Notes under the pieces: generated by a model
Told to the model about the DNA's origin: nothing
What the model saw: the letters and a program-made list of their open reading frames with translations, nothing else
The model's database searches: none
Assembly (NCBI GenBank): GCA_964564285.1
Contig: CAZMBZ010000002.1
Coordinates: 10,022 to 74,021 of the forward strand
Direction of reading: 5' to 3'
Length of the DNA: 64,000 nucleotides
DNA from: JAUWQU01 sp964564285
GTDB taxonomy: Bacteria > Planctomycetota > Phycisphaerae > SM23-33
Program-made: the position numbers and the translations under genes
In this document: one piece after another, positions 20,093-28,299 of the stretch
How the letters are laid out: every line of letters starts with the position of its first letter
Position numbering within the stretch: the stretch's first letter is position 1

Positions 20093-22168
20093 ATGGCACC
20101 CGGCTTGGACAAAATCCGGAACATCGGCATCATGGCCCACATCGATGCCGGTAAGACCACCGTTACTGAGCGAATGCTGCACTTCGCCGGCCGAACGCAT
20201 AAGATCGGCGAAGTCCATCATGGAACGGCGGTCATGGACTATCTTGCCGAAGAGCAGGAGCGCGGAATCACCATCACCTCGGCCGCGACGACTTTTCACT
20301 GGGCAAAGCACACCGTCAACCTCATCGACACGCCTGGGCACGTGGACTTCACCGTCGAGGTCGAGCGGAGCCTTCGGGTGCTTGACGGGGCGGTGGCGGT
20401 TTTCTGCGGGGTTGGTGGCGTCGAGGCCCAGACCGAGACGGTCTGGCATCAGGCGGATAACTACGGCGTGCCGAGGCTGTGTTTCGTCAACAAGATGGAT
20501 CGGATCGGCGCGGACTTTGATATCGTCGTTCGCAAGATACGCGATCGTTTGGCGGCAAACCCCATCGTGATGCAAATTCCAATGGGTGCCGGAGATGACT
20601 TCGTCGGACAGATCGACCTTCTCAAGCGCAAGGCATATTTCTACGATCCGGACGAAATCGCCACGAAACTTCGCGTCGGGCCGATCCCGGCCGAGTACGA
20701 AGATGAGGCGGAACTCCGCCGCCACGAGTTGATCGAGAAGGCCGTCGAGTACGATGACGACCTGATGGCGAAGTTTATAGATGACGAGCCCATCGAGGTC
20801 GACGAGGTCTTGCGAGCTTTGCGGATCGGCACGATTGCCAGCAAGTGCCAGCCGGTTTTCTGCGGCACGGCGCTGCGTCACATGGGCATAAGGCCTCTGT
20901 TGGATGCGGTGGTGCGTCTGCTTCCCAGCCCGCTGGACGTCCCGCCTGTCGAGGGCCACGAGTCGCTGAATAGCGAGAAGATCATCCGCCGCCACGCGGA
21001 CCCGGACGAGCCGTTCTCTGCCCTGGTGTTCAAGATTGCCTCGGACCAGCATGGCGGGCTCAGTTTCATCCGCGTCTATAGCGGAACGCTCTTGCCCGGC
21101 ACGCGGGTTCTCAACAGCACGCAGAACGCAAAAGAGAACATCACGCGATTGTGGGAGATGCACGCCAAGCAGCGAATCCGGCGCGACGAGGCCAGGCCGG
21201 GCGACATCCTGGCCGTGGTGGGTCTCAAGCACGCGCTGACGGGCGACACTCTGTGCGACAGCCGGCACCCGGTTGTGCTGGAACGTTTGGAGTTTCCCGA
21301 GCCGGTCATCACCATGTCCATCGAGCCGCGCACCAACGCGGAAAAGCAGCGAATGGTCGAGGCGCTCAATACTTTGCGGCGCGAGGACCCCACGTTTTTA
21401 TACAATTATATTCCCGAGACGGGCCAGACCACCATTAGTGGCATGGGTGAACTTCACCTGGAGATTATTCACCATAAGCTAACGCGGGACTTGGGTTTGG
21501 ATGTTCGCGTCGGCAAGCCTTCGGTAGCCTACAAGGAAACCGTTCTTGGCGGAGCCGAGACTGAGGGCCGATTTATCCGACAGACGGGCGGGCACGGGCA
21601 GTTTGCCGTTGTAAAACTTCGTCTGGAGTCGTACACTCCGCCTGCCGGGGGCGAACCGGTCGTCTTTGAGGACCAGACCACCGGCGGGGTGATCCCAAAG
21701 GAGTTCGTCGCGGCCGTGCGCGAGGGCGTGCATGATGCGGCGACTTCGGGTCCGCTGGCGGGCTACCCGATGTTGAATATTCGCGTGACGCTGCTGGACG
21801 GCGAAACCCACCCGGTTGACAGCTCGGCGGTTGCATTCCAGCAGGCGGCGGCGATGGCGTTTAGAACTGCCGCAGAGAAGGCCCACCCGGTCTTCCTTGA
21901 GCCGATCATGTGTTTGCAGGTGACGGTCCCGGAGGAGTTTCTCGGGGCGGTCACGGGCGATTTGAATAGTCGCCGAGCGGAAATTCGTGAGATGGAACAG
22001 CGCGGCGTCTTTCGCGTGCTCTTCGCGGACGCTCCGCTGGCGGAAATGTTCGGTTATTCGACCAAGTTGCGGTCTTTAACGCAGGGCCGTGGCACCAGCA
22101 CGATGGAGCCGCAGGCGTACGCGGCCGTGCCGGCGCAGGTCGCCGAGAGCATTTTAAAGTATTATTGA
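20093..22168 (+). CDS. fusA: Elongation factor G
   Basis: This 691-residue translocation GTPase begins MAPGLDKIRNIGIMAHIDAG. The P-loop is AHIDAGKTT, the switch region QERGITITSAAT, then DTPGHVDF and NKMDRIGADF. Domains II-V are complete, with YIPETGQTTISGMGELHLE and a C-terminal TQGRGTSTMEPQAYA. The frame is open further upstream to a GTG at 19973, but family alignment favours the ATG at 20093, which lacks a clear Shine-Dalgarno site. The switch I sequence HHGTAVMDYLAEEQERG departs from the classical form. It resembles the EF-G1 group shared by spirochaetes, planctomycetes and mitochondria, judged from memory. Confidence 0.96.
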   Translation: MAPGLDKIRNIGIMAHIDAGKTTVTERMLHFAGRTHKIGEVHHGTAVMDYLAEEQERGITITSAATTFHWAKHTVNLIDTPGHVDFTVEVERSLRVLDGAVAVFCGVGGVEAQTETVWHQADNYGVPRLCFVNKMDRIGADFDIVVRKIRDRLAANPIVMQIPMGAGDDFVGQIDLLKRKAYFYDPDEIATKLRVGPIPAEYEDEAELRRHELIEKAVEYDDDLMAKFIDDEPIEVDEVLRALRIGTIASKCQPVFCGTALRHMGIRPLLDAVVRLLPSPLDVPPVEGHESLNSEKIIRRHADPDEPFSALVFKIASDQHGGLSFIRVYSGTLLPGTRVLNSTQNAKENITRLWEMHAKQRIRRDEARPGDILAVVGLKHALTGDTLCDSRHPVVLERLEFPEPVITMSIEPRTNAEKQRMVEALNTLRREDPTFLYNYIPETGQTTISGMGELHLEIIHHKLTRDLGLDVRVGKPSVAYKETVLGGAETEGRFIRQTGGHGQFAVVKLRLESYTPPAGGEPVVFEDQTTGGVIPKEFVAAVREGVHDAATSGPLAGYPMLNIRVTLLDGETHPVDSSAVAFQQAAAMAFRTAAEKAHPVFLEPIMCLQVTVPEEFLGAVTGDLNSRRAEIREMEQRGVFRVLFADAPLAEMFGYSTKLRSLTQGRGTSTMEPQAYAAVPAQVAESILKYY

Positions 22169-22221
22169 TGGGCGTTTTTGCAGGACTTTTGGGAAAAGTT
22201 AAGAAAATATTGGTCAGAGGA

Positions 22222-22249
22222 TTGACAGCCTCATAAAAATCCGTATGTT
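22222..22249 (+). promoter_or_regulatory. Sigma70-like promoter of the S10 operon
   Basis: TTGACA (22222-22227), a 16-bp spacer and TATGTT (22244-22249) follow an A/T-rich stretch after the fusA stop. Transcription would start near 22257, at the base of a 5' hairpin and about 58 bp before rpsJ. Confidence 0.65.
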
Positions 22250-22255
22250 AAAGCG

Positions 22256-22314
22256 ACTCGGCGCAACCGAGTGACGTTAGCGTAATTACCGGAACCCGAC
22301 TGGAGAGTGTCTCC
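22256..22314 (+). promoter_or_regulatory. S10 operon leader with two stem-loops, one covering the rpsJ ribosome binding site
   Basis: ACTCGG (22256-22261) pairs with CCGAGT (22267-22272), forming a hairpin at the predicted 5' end. GGAGA (22302-22306), the only good Shine-Dalgarno sequence, pairs perfectly with TCTCC (22310-22314), and this stem ends at the base before the rpsJ ATG. Translation control of the operon is inferred; in E. coli, L4 acts on the S10 leader, but no matching site is proven here. Confidence 0.5.
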
Positions 22315-22623
22315 ATGGTGCAGGACAAGATAAGAATCAGAATGGAAGCCTACGATCATCGGGCTCTCGATTCCTCGGCGAAGGAGATTGTTGACCACGC
22401 CGAGCGGACCGGAGCTCGCGTTCGTGGACCGATCCCGCTTCCCACACGGATCGAGCGATATACGGTTCTTCGAAGCCCGTTTGTTTACAAGAAGTCCCGC
22501 GAGCAGTTTGAGATGCGGACGCACAAACGGATCATTGACATCTACGAGCCGACCGTTCGTACGATCGAGGCGTTGAACCGCCTGATCGTCCCGGCTGGCG
22601 TGTTCATTAAGATCAAGGCCTAG
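22315..22623 (+). CDS. rpsJ: 30S ribosomal protein S10
   Basis: This 102-residue protein starts MVQDKIRIRMEAYDHRALDS. It keeps GARVRGPIPLPTRIERYTVL, RSPFVYKKSREQFEMRTHKR and the C-terminal PAGVFIKIKA. S10 is part of the 30S head and also binds NusB and NusG in antitermination. First gene of the S10 operon, behind a leader hairpin. rplC begins 9 bp after its stop. Confidence 0.98.
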   Translation: MVQDKIRIRMEAYDHRALDSSAKEIVDHAERTGARVRGPIPLPTRIERYTVLRSPFVYKKSREQFEMRTHKRIIDIYEPTVRTIEALNRLIVPAGVFIKIKA

Positions 22624-22632
22624 GGTGTGATT

Positions 22633-23292
22633 ATGCAGCCTACTATTCTGGGCAAGAAAATCGGGATGACGCAGGTCTACGACGACAACGGGAAATTGCA
22701 CCCCGTGACGGTCGTACAGGCCGGCCCATGCAGCGTCCTTCAGGTCAAGAACGCCGAGACCGATGGTTACGAAGCCGTGCAGATCGGCTTTGGCGACGTC
22801 AAGCCCCACCGAGCGGCCAAGCCGCAGATCGGGCATGCCGCGAAGGCACAGTGCGGCCCGAAGAAGTTCGTTCGGGAGGTCCGCCTGACCGAAGCTGCTG
22901 ACGGCGTCGAGCCGGGGCAGGAAATCACGGTCGAGGCCTTCGACGGCGTGGCTTTCGTGGACGTGACGGGCATGACCAAGGGCTTTGGCTTCCAGGGCGG
23001 CATGAAGCGTTACGGCTTTAAGGGCCAGTTGGCTTCGCACGGTGTGGAACGCAAGCACCGCAGCCCCGGATCGATTTCGTCTCACGGCACCAACCTCGGT
23101 ACCGGCCCGAAGCCCAAAAAGGGCAAGCGTATGGCCGGGCACATGGGCGCGGTAAGCCGGACCACCCGCAATCACCGCCTCATTGGCGTTGACAAGGAAA
23201 ACAGTCTTCTGTTGATCAAGGGCTCGGTGCCCGGAGCAAACGGCGGGTTCGTTTACATTCGCAAGAGCAAGACGGCCAAGGCCGGCGCATAG
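22633..23292 (+). CDS. rplC: 50S ribosomal protein L3
   Basis: This 219-residue L3 begins MQPTILGKKIGMTQVYDDNG. The ATG at 22633 with AGGGTG upstream is preferred to the GTG at 22627. The central loop reaching the peptidyl-transferase centre is present (FGFQGGMKRYGFKGQLASHG, then GRMAGHMG-type KRMAGHMGAVSRTT). L3 is an early assembly protein of the large subunit. The S10-L3-L4-L23-L2 gene order is canonical. Confidence 0.98.
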   Translation: MQPTILGKKIGMTQVYDDNGKLHPVTVVQAGPCSVLQVKNAETDGYEAVQIGFGDVKPHRAAKPQIGHAAKAQCGPKKFVREVRLTEAADGVEPGQEITVEAFDGVAFVDVTGMTKGFGFQGGMKRYGFKGQLASHGVERKHRSPGSISSHGTNLGTGPKPKKGKRMAGHMGAVSRTTRNHRLIGVDKENSLLLIKGSVPGANGGFVYIRKSKTAKAGA

Positions 23293-23300
23293 CCCACGGG

Positions 23301-23936
23301 ATGGCAACCATGTTGGAAGTTCCAGTATACGACATTCAGGGCAAGCAGGTAGACACGCTTGAAGTCGATGAAAATGACTTCGGCGGCTATGTCAACGAGG
23401 ACCTGCTCAAGCAAGCTGTTGTGGCCTACCATGCCAACAAGCGGCAGGGCTCGGCATCTACGCTTACCCGAGGTATGGTCTCCGGCACGACCGCCAAGGC
23501 CTTCAAGCAGAAGGGTACCGGCCGAGCCAGGCGAGGCGACATGAAGACGCCTATTCTTCGTGGCGGCGGAAACGCTTTCGCCAAGAGTCCGCGTGATTTC
23601 CGCAAGAAAATGCCCCGCAAGATGAGGCAGAAGGCTCTTCAGTCGGCCATCCTTGCTAAGATGCTCGGGCAGGATCTTATAGTGCTTCAGGGCCTGTCGA
23701 TCACCGAACCCAAGACCAAGGCTCTGGTTGGCATTCTCAAGAACCTCAAGGTCAACCGCAAATGCCTGCTGGCCCTGGCCGACCGCGACTCGAACGTTCA
23801 CCTTAGCTCGCGTAACATCGCGGACCTCACGGTGCGTACTGCTGGGGAACTCAACGCGTTTGACGTAGCGACCCGCCAGAAGATGATCGTCACCAGCGAG
23901 GCTATGACAGCCCTATGCGGCAAGGAGGCTGAGTGA
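23301..23936 (+). CDS. rplD: 50S ribosomal protein L4
   Basis: This 211-residue protein has QAVVAYHANKRQGSASTLTR, then the extended loop KQKGTGRARRGDMKTPILRG that lines the exit tunnel, and SPRDFRKKMPRKMRQKAL. L4 is the autogenous repressor of the S10 operon in E. coli. A second in-frame ATG lies four codons in, so the start could be 23310. Its stop overlaps the rplW start. Confidence 0.97.
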   Translation: MATMLEVPVYDIQGKQVDTLEVDENDFGGYVNEDLLKQAVVAYHANKRQGSASTLTRGMVSGTTAKAFKQKGTGRARRGDMKTPILRGGGNAFAKSPRDFRKKMPRKMRQKALQSAILAKMLGQDLIVLQGLSITEPKTKALVGILKNLKVNRKCLLALADRDSNVHLSSRNIADLTVRTAGELNAFDVATRQKMIVTSEAMTALCGKEAE

Positions 23937-24226
23937 TGAAGAAAGACAACACCTACAGCATTATTATCAAGCCGCTGGTGACCGAGAAGGGCACGCACCA
24001 GTCGCAGGCTTTAAACGCATACTCGTTCGAGGTGGCGACTTGGGCCAACAAGACCCAGATTAAGCAGGCCGTCGAGAACATCTACGACGTAAAGGTCCTC
24101 GGGGTACGGACGTCAACTCGTCACGGTAAGCCCCGTCGGACACGTATTAACAGCATGAGTGCGACCAAGCACTGGAAAAAGGCAGTGGTGGTTCTTCACG
24201 ACGACTACCATATCGACCTGTTCTAG
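23936..24226 (+). CDS. rplW: 50S ribosomal protein L23
   Basis: This 96-residue protein contains IIIKPLVTEKGTHQSQ and YSFEVATWANKTQIKQAVEN, the L23 core. The ATG overlaps the rplD stop (TGATG), implying translational coupling; an in-frame GTG directly upstream is less likely. L23 forms the docking site for trigger factor and SRP at the tunnel exit. Confidence 0.97.
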   Translation: MKKDNTYSIIIKPLVTEKGTHQSQALNAYSFEVATWANKTQIKQAVENIYDVKVLGVRTSTRHGKPRRTRINSMSATKHWKKAVVVLHDDYHIDLF

Positions 24227-24246
24227 CCAACCGCGGGATAAGCAAG

Positions 24247-25101
24247 ATGGCAATTAAGACATACAAGCGGACATCTGCGGGCCGGCGAAACAGCTCGGTC
24301 AATACGCACGAAGAAGTCACCGCGAAAAAGCCGGAGAAGTCGCTGCTGCGTCCGCTCAAGAAGCACGGCGGGCGAAACTTCAGCGGCAAGATCACCTGCC
24401 GACACAAGGGCGGTGGCAACAAGAGGCACTATCGCCTTATCGACTTCAAACGCAACAAAGACGACCAGGCTGCCGAGGTCATGACGATCGAGTACGACCC
24501 GAATCGCACGTGCCATATAGCGTTGGTGCAGTACGAAGATGGCGAGAAGCGATACATGCTCGCGCCTCAGGGTCTGGAGGTCGGCACGAAGGTTTCTTCC
24601 GGCGACGAAGGCGTCGAGCCGCGAGTGGGCAACTGTATGCCGCTTTCGAAGATTCCGTCGGGCATGGAAGTCCACAATATCGAGATGATGCCCGGTCAGG
24701 GCGGCAAGATGGTACGCACGGCTGGAGCATCAGCTCGTTTGGCGGCGAAGGATAGTGGGATGGCCCACCTGATTTTGCCTTCGGGCGAGACTCGTATGGT
24801 TAATGCAAAGTGCCGCGCGACGATAGGGCGGGTAGGCAACTCGCTGCATCAGGGCGTTCGCATCGGCAAGGCTGGACGAAAGCGTCACATGGGCATCAGG
24901 CCGACGGTCCGAGGTTCGGCGATGAACCCGGTCGCCCACCCGATGGGTGGTGGCGAAGGACGACGTAGTGGCGGGCGTCACCCCACGAGCCCGACCGGCA
25001 AGCTGTCCAAGGGCGGCAAGACGCGTGCGCGTCGCAAGGCATCGAATAAGCTTATATTGCGGCGCCGCAAAAATGGTCGCGGGCGGCAACTGGTTCTGTA
25101 A
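24247..25101 (+). CDS. rplB: 50S ribosomal protein L2
   Basis: This 284-residue L2 begins MAIKTYKRTSAGRRNSSV. It carries GRNFSGKITCRHKGGGNKRH and the active-site region RGSAMNPVAHPMGGGEGRRS with the conserved histidine near the peptidyl-transferase centre. The basic C-terminus KASNKLILRRRKNGR is normal. Length is a few residues over the usual 274-278. Confidence 0.98.
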   Translation: MAIKTYKRTSAGRRNSSVNTHEEVTAKKPEKSLLRPLKKHGGRNFSGKITCRHKGGGNKRHYRLIDFKRNKDDQAAEVMTIEYDPNRTCHIALVQYEDGEKRYMLAPQGLEVGTKVSSGDEGVEPRVGNCMPLSKIPSGMEVHNIEMMPGQGGKMVRTAGASARLAAKDSGMAHLILPSGETRMVNAKCRATIGRVGNSLHQGVRIGKAGRKRHMGIRPTVRGSAMNPVAHPMGGGEGRRSGGRHPTSPTGKLSKGGKTRARRKASNKLILRRRKNGRGRQLVL

Positions 25102-25119
25102 GGCAGGAGCGAGCAAGCA

Positions 25120-25389
25120 ATGACTCGTAGCGCAAAAAAAGGTCCGTTCGTAAACGAGAAGCTCTACAGGAAGGTTCAACTGGCCGAGCAGCTTGGCCGG
25201 CGCGAGCCGATTAAGACCTGGGCGAGAGCTTGCACGATCGTGCCGGAATTTATCGGGTGCAACTTTATGGTGCACAACGGCAAGGTTTTCCACAAGGTTT
25301 TCGTCACCGAGGACATGGTGGGGCACAAGCTGGGCGAGTTCAGCCCCACGCGAATGTTCCGCGGTCACAGTGGCGGTAAGCGACGCTAG
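25120..25389 (+). CDS. rpsS: 30S ribosomal protein S19
   Basis: The 89 residues begin MTRSAKKGPFVNEKLYRKV. They keep KTWARACTIVPEFIGCNFMV and VHNGKVFHKVFVTEDMVGHK, typical of S19 in the 30S head near the A-site finger. A GGAGCGAGC ribosome binding region precedes the ATG. Spacing to rplV is 31 bp. Confidence 0.98.
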   Translation: MTRSAKKGPFVNEKLYRKVQLAEQLGRREPIKTWARACTIVPEFIGCNFMVHNGKVFHKVFVTEDMVGHKLGEFSPTRMFRGHSGGKRR

Positions 25390-25420
25390 GTAGGCGTCCG
25401 CCGGGCTTTTGCAAAGGACA

Positions 25421-25771
25421 ATGGAGCAGCAGGCGATGGCTTGGATTGCAAAACATAAATACGCCCGTATCAGTGCCCGTAAAGTACGGCTGATTGCGGA
25501 TTTGATTCGCGGCAGGGATGTTCAGGACGCGCTTAATATCCTGAAGTTCACGCCAAATCGTGCGGCGGTAATGGTCTCGAAGGTCCTTAACAGCGCGATT
25601 GCCAACGCCAACGAAGCGGAGGCCGATGTCGAGAGCCTTTTCGTTGACCGGGCCTTCGTGGACGAGGGTCCGACCATCAAGCGATGGCAGCCCAAAGATC
25701 GCGGCAGGGCTAACCCGATCATGAAGCGGACTAGCCACATTACCGTGGTGGTTGAACAGGAAGCCGAGTAG
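25421..25771 (+). CDS. rplV: 50S ribosomal protein L22
   Basis: This 116-residue protein carries KYARISARKVRLIADLIRGR, the classical L22 N-terminal motif. The beta-hairpin near the C-terminus, DEGPTIKRWQPKDRGRANPI, lines the exit tunnel. The ATG at 25421 has AGGA close upstream; ATG 25436 is an alternative that would shorten it by five residues. Confidence 0.96.
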   Translation: MEQQAMAWIAKHKYARISARKVRLIADLIRGRDVQDALNILKFTPNRAAVMVSKVLNSAIANANEAEADVESLFVDRAFVDEGPTIKRWQPKDRGRANPIMKRTSHITVVVEQEAE

Positions 25772-25803
25772 CCAGTCAAAAAAAGCACAGTAGCGAGGCA
25801 GTT

Positions 25804-26556
25804 ATGGGTCAGAAAGTATCGCCAATCGGGTTTAGGACGGGAATCACACTTGGCTGGAAGAGCCGGTGGTTCGCTCCGAAGAGCAACTTCGGTGAGTTCC
25901 TCGTCGAGGACGCCAAGATCCGCAAATTTGTGGACGGCAAGCTTAACCGCCAGCCTCCATACGCGGCGGTCAGCGAGATTCAGATCGAGCGGACCCGCGA
26001 AGAGGTAAAGGTGTTCCTGAAGACGGCCCGTCCGGGCTTGGTCATCGGCCCAAAGGGAGCGGAAGTTGACAAACTTCGTGGCTACCTTGAGGACCTGACC
26101 AACCGGCGTGTTAACATAAACATCATCGAGATCAAGAACCCCGACCTTGACGCACAGTTGGTGGCTGAGGGCATCGGTGAGCAACTCAAGCGGCGGACCA
26201 GTTTCCGTCGCGCCATGAAGATGCGGCTTCAGACCACGATGCAGGCTGGTGCCCGCGGCGTGAAGATAACCGTTTCAGGCCGGCTTGGCGGGGCGGAGAT
26301 GAGCCGCACCGAGACGCAGCTTACCGGTTCGATTCCTCTTCACACGCTCGATGCCGACGTGGACTACGGCTTCACACCGTGTGTAACCACATACGGCACG
26401 ATCGGCGTTAAGGTTTGGATTTATCGCGGAAAGTTTGGCCAGGAGTTGCTTGCCCCCAAGCCAGACTCGCGTGGCGGACCCAGGGGCCGGCGCGGTCCAG
26501 GCCGCGGGTTCGGCGGTTCAGGTGGGCGTCGTGGCCCTGGTGGCGGTGGCAGATAG
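25804..26556 (+). CDS. rpsC: 30S ribosomal protein S3 with Gly/Arg-rich tail
   Basis: The protein has 250 residues. The N-terminus is MGQKVSPIGFRTGITLGWKS, the KH domain holds TARPGLVIGPKGAEVDKLRG, and the C-terminal domain contains RGVKITVSGRLGGAEMSRTE. The last 30 residues (about 220-250) are almost only Gly, Arg and Pro, an extension beyond the usual S3 core that likely contacts mRNA or rRNA. S3 is part of the mRNA entry helicase. Confidence 0.98.
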   Translation: MGQKVSPIGFRTGITLGWKSRWFAPKSNFGEFLVEDAKIRKFVDGKLNRQPPYAAVSEIQIERTREEVKVFLKTARPGLVIGPKGAEVDKLRGYLEDLTNRRVNINIIEIKNPDLDAQLVAEGIGEQLKRRTSFRRAMKMRLQTTMQAGARGVKITVSGRLGGAEMSRTETQLTGSIPLHTLDADVDYGFTPCVTTYGTIGVKVWIYRGKFGQELLAPKPDSRGGPRGRRGPGRGFGGSGGRRGPGGGGR

Positions 26557-26604
26557 TAATAGACGATATCGGCAATAGGTAAGAGATAGATAGTAGGTGC
26601 CATT

Positions 26605-27024
26605 ATGGCGATGATGCCCAAAAGAATTAAGCATCGCAAGCAGATGCGAGGCAAGATGCGAGGCAACGCGACTCGTGGTAACACGGTTGCCTTCGGGGAC
26701 TTTGGTCTCCAGACGAAGGATGCGGGCTGGGTTACCGGGCGGCAGTTGGAGGCCGGGCGTATCGCGGCGACGCACTATCTGCACCGTGAAGGCCGAGTTT
26801 ATATTCGCGTTTTCCCGGACAAGCCCATCAGTTCGAAGCCTCTGGAAACGCGGATGGGCAAGGGCAAAGGCGAGCCGGAAGCTTGGGTTGCAGTTGTCAA
26901 GCCAGGCACGGTTCTCTTTGAGATCGGTGGCGTGGACGAAGAGACGGCCAAGGGTGCCTTGCGTCGGATCGCTGCGAAGATGCCGGTTCGTGTTCGTATG
27001 GCTTACCGTCGTCACGGGATGTGA
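26605..27024 (+). CDS. rplP: 50S ribosomal protein L16
   Basis: The 139 residues begin MAMMPKRIKHRKQMRGKMRG. They contain GDFGLQTKDAGWVTGRQLEA and YIRVFPDKPISSKPLETRMG, with GKGKGEPEAWVAVVKPG after. This is a standard L16, which binds near the A-site tRNA elbow. rpmC starts 11 bp after its stop. Confidence 0.98.
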   Translation: MAMMPKRIKHRKQMRGKMRGNATRGNTVAFGDFGLQTKDAGWVTGRQLEAGRIAATHYLHREGRVYIRVFPDKPISSKPLETRMGKGKGEPEAWVAVVKPGTVLFEIGGVDEETAKGALRRIAAKMPVRVRMAYRRHGM

Positions 27025-27035
27025 GGAACGTATCG

Positions 27036-27242
27036 ATGAAGGTCAAAGAAATTCGCCAGTTTAGTGACGAGGAGCTTGGGACGGAACTTGCACGAGTCCG
27101 TCGGCACCTTTTCGATGTTCGTACCCAGGCTGTGACAGAGAAGTTGGAAGACCCCAGCATGCTCACGAAGGCCAAGAAGGATATCGCCATTATCCTGACG
27201 GTCATTCGGGAGCGCCAACTCGCCAGCCAGGCCAAGAGCTAA
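27036..27242 (+). CDS. rpmC: 50S ribosomal protein L29
   Basis: This helical hairpin protein of 68 residues begins MKVKEIRQFSDEELGTELAR and contains LFDVRTQAVTEKLEDPSMLT and KAKKDIAIILTVIRER. GAGG ahead of the ATG at 27036 supports this start over an in-frame codon overlapping the rplP stop. L29 sits next to L23 at the tunnel exit. Confidence 0.96.
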   Translation: MKVKEIRQFSDEELGTELARVRRHLFDVRTQAVTEKLEDPSMLTKAKKDIAIILTVIRERQLASQAKS

Positions 27243-27254
27243 CGGGACAGATTG

Positions 27255-27557
27255 ATGGCAGAACAAGAAACCAAAACTAGCGATAAGAAGCAGATTAAGA
27301 CAGGTTGCGTTGCGTCGGTCAAGGGCGACAAGACGATCCGGGTCTTGATCAGCAAGATGGTAAAGCACCGAATTTACGGTAAGTACCTTCGGAAGGCGAC
27401 GAAGGTTGCCGTCCACGATCCGCAGAACGACGCGAAGGTTGGTGACACAGTGGACATCGCCACGTGCCGACGGATGAGCAAGACCAAGAGTTGGCGCTTG
27501 CTACGTATCGTCCGTCGCGGTGATTCGCCGATGGCCTCTGGCGAGAAAGAGGTATAG
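27255..27557 (+). CDS. rpsQ: 30S ribosomal protein S17
   Basis: This OB-fold protein of 100 residues has TGCVASVKGDKTIRVLISKM, VKHRIYGKYLRKATKVAVHD and VGDTVDIATCRRMSKTKSWR. S17 binds the 30S body. The ATG at 27255 is used; a TTG directly before it is also in frame. The stop lies only 4 bp before rplN. Confidence 0.96.
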   Translation: MAEQETKTSDKKQIKTGCVASVKGDKTIRVLISKMVKHRIYGKYLRKATKVAVHDPQNDAKVGDTVDIATCRRMSKTKSWRLLRIVRRGDSPMASGEKEV

Positions 27558-27561
27558 ATCC

Positions 27562-27948
27562 GTGATTCAGCAAGAAACACGCATGGCAGTAGCCGACAAC
27601 ACGGGTGCCCGTATCGTCTACTGCATCAGGGTTCTGGGCGGTTCGACGCGACGTGGCGGTTACACGCGGCGTACGGCCTCTCTAGGTGACATTATCGTCT
27701 GCTCGGTGAAGAAGGCCCAGCCTGGCGGAGAAGTCAAGAGCGGCGACATCGTCAAGTGCGTCGTCGTACGAACGGCTCATGCGGTTCGGCGAGCTGACGG
27801 AAGTTACGTGAAGTTCGACAAGAACGCAGCCGTGCTACTTGACGCCAACAACAACCCTCGCGGGACTCGCATTTTTGGTGCGGTGGCTCGCGAGTTGCGA
27901 GAGAAGAACTTCATGAAGATAGTCTCTCTTGCGTCTGAGGTGGTGTGA
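27562..27948 (+). CDS. rplN: 50S ribosomal protein L14
   Basis: This 128-residue L14 starts at GTG (VIQQETRMAVADNTGARIVY), matching the usual MIQQ N-terminus. Further upstream codons in this frame overlap rpsQ and are rejected. GDIIVCSVKKAQPGG and GAVARELREKNFMKIVSLAS are typical. L14 forms part of the intersubunit bridge with 16S rRNA. First gene of the spc block. Confidence 0.97.
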   Translation: MIQQETRMAVADNTGARIVYCIRVLGGSTRRGGYTRRTASLGDIIVCSVKKAQPGGEVKSGDIVKCVVVRTAHAVRRADGSYVKFDKNAAVLLDANNNPRGTRIFGAVARELREKNFMKIVSLASEVV

Positions 27949-27950
27949 TT

Positions 27951-28289
27951 ATGGCAATGCATGTGAAGAAGGGCGATACGGTGGTTGTGATCGCCGGCGA
28001 CGATAAGGGCAAGACCGGCGAGATTATTCGCGTTGATGGAGCCAAGGGCAAGGTACTTGTCCAAGGAATCAACCGCGTTTACCGGCACCTTCGTCCGAGC
28101 CGACAGCATCCTCAGGGCGGTCGGATCCAGAAGGAGATGCCGATAGACATCTCGAATGTTCTGCCCGTGGATCCAAAGACGAATCAGCCGACGCGGGTTG
28201 GTTTCCGCATGAGTTCGGACGGCGCCAAGCAGCGCTACGCCAAGAAGAGCGGCGAAACGCTCGGGACTGTCAGGAAGACAAGAAATTAA
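27951..28289 (+). CDS. rplX: 50S ribosomal protein L24
   Basis: This 112-residue protein has a KOW motif: VKKGDTVVVIAGDDKGKTGE. Then come INRVYRHLRPSRQHPQGG and a C-terminal TNQPTRVGFRMSSDGAKQRY. It is an assembly initiator of the large subunit. Starts at 27951 or 27957 are both possible; 27951 is nearest the stop of rplN. Confidence 0.95.
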   Translation: MAMHVKKGDTVVVIAGDDKGKTGEIIRVDGAKGKVLVQGINRVYRHLRPSRQHPQGGRIQKEMPIDISNVLPVDPKTNQPTRVGFRMSSDGAKQRYAKKSGETLGTVRKTRN

Positions 28290-28299
28290 GGTGCAGTCA

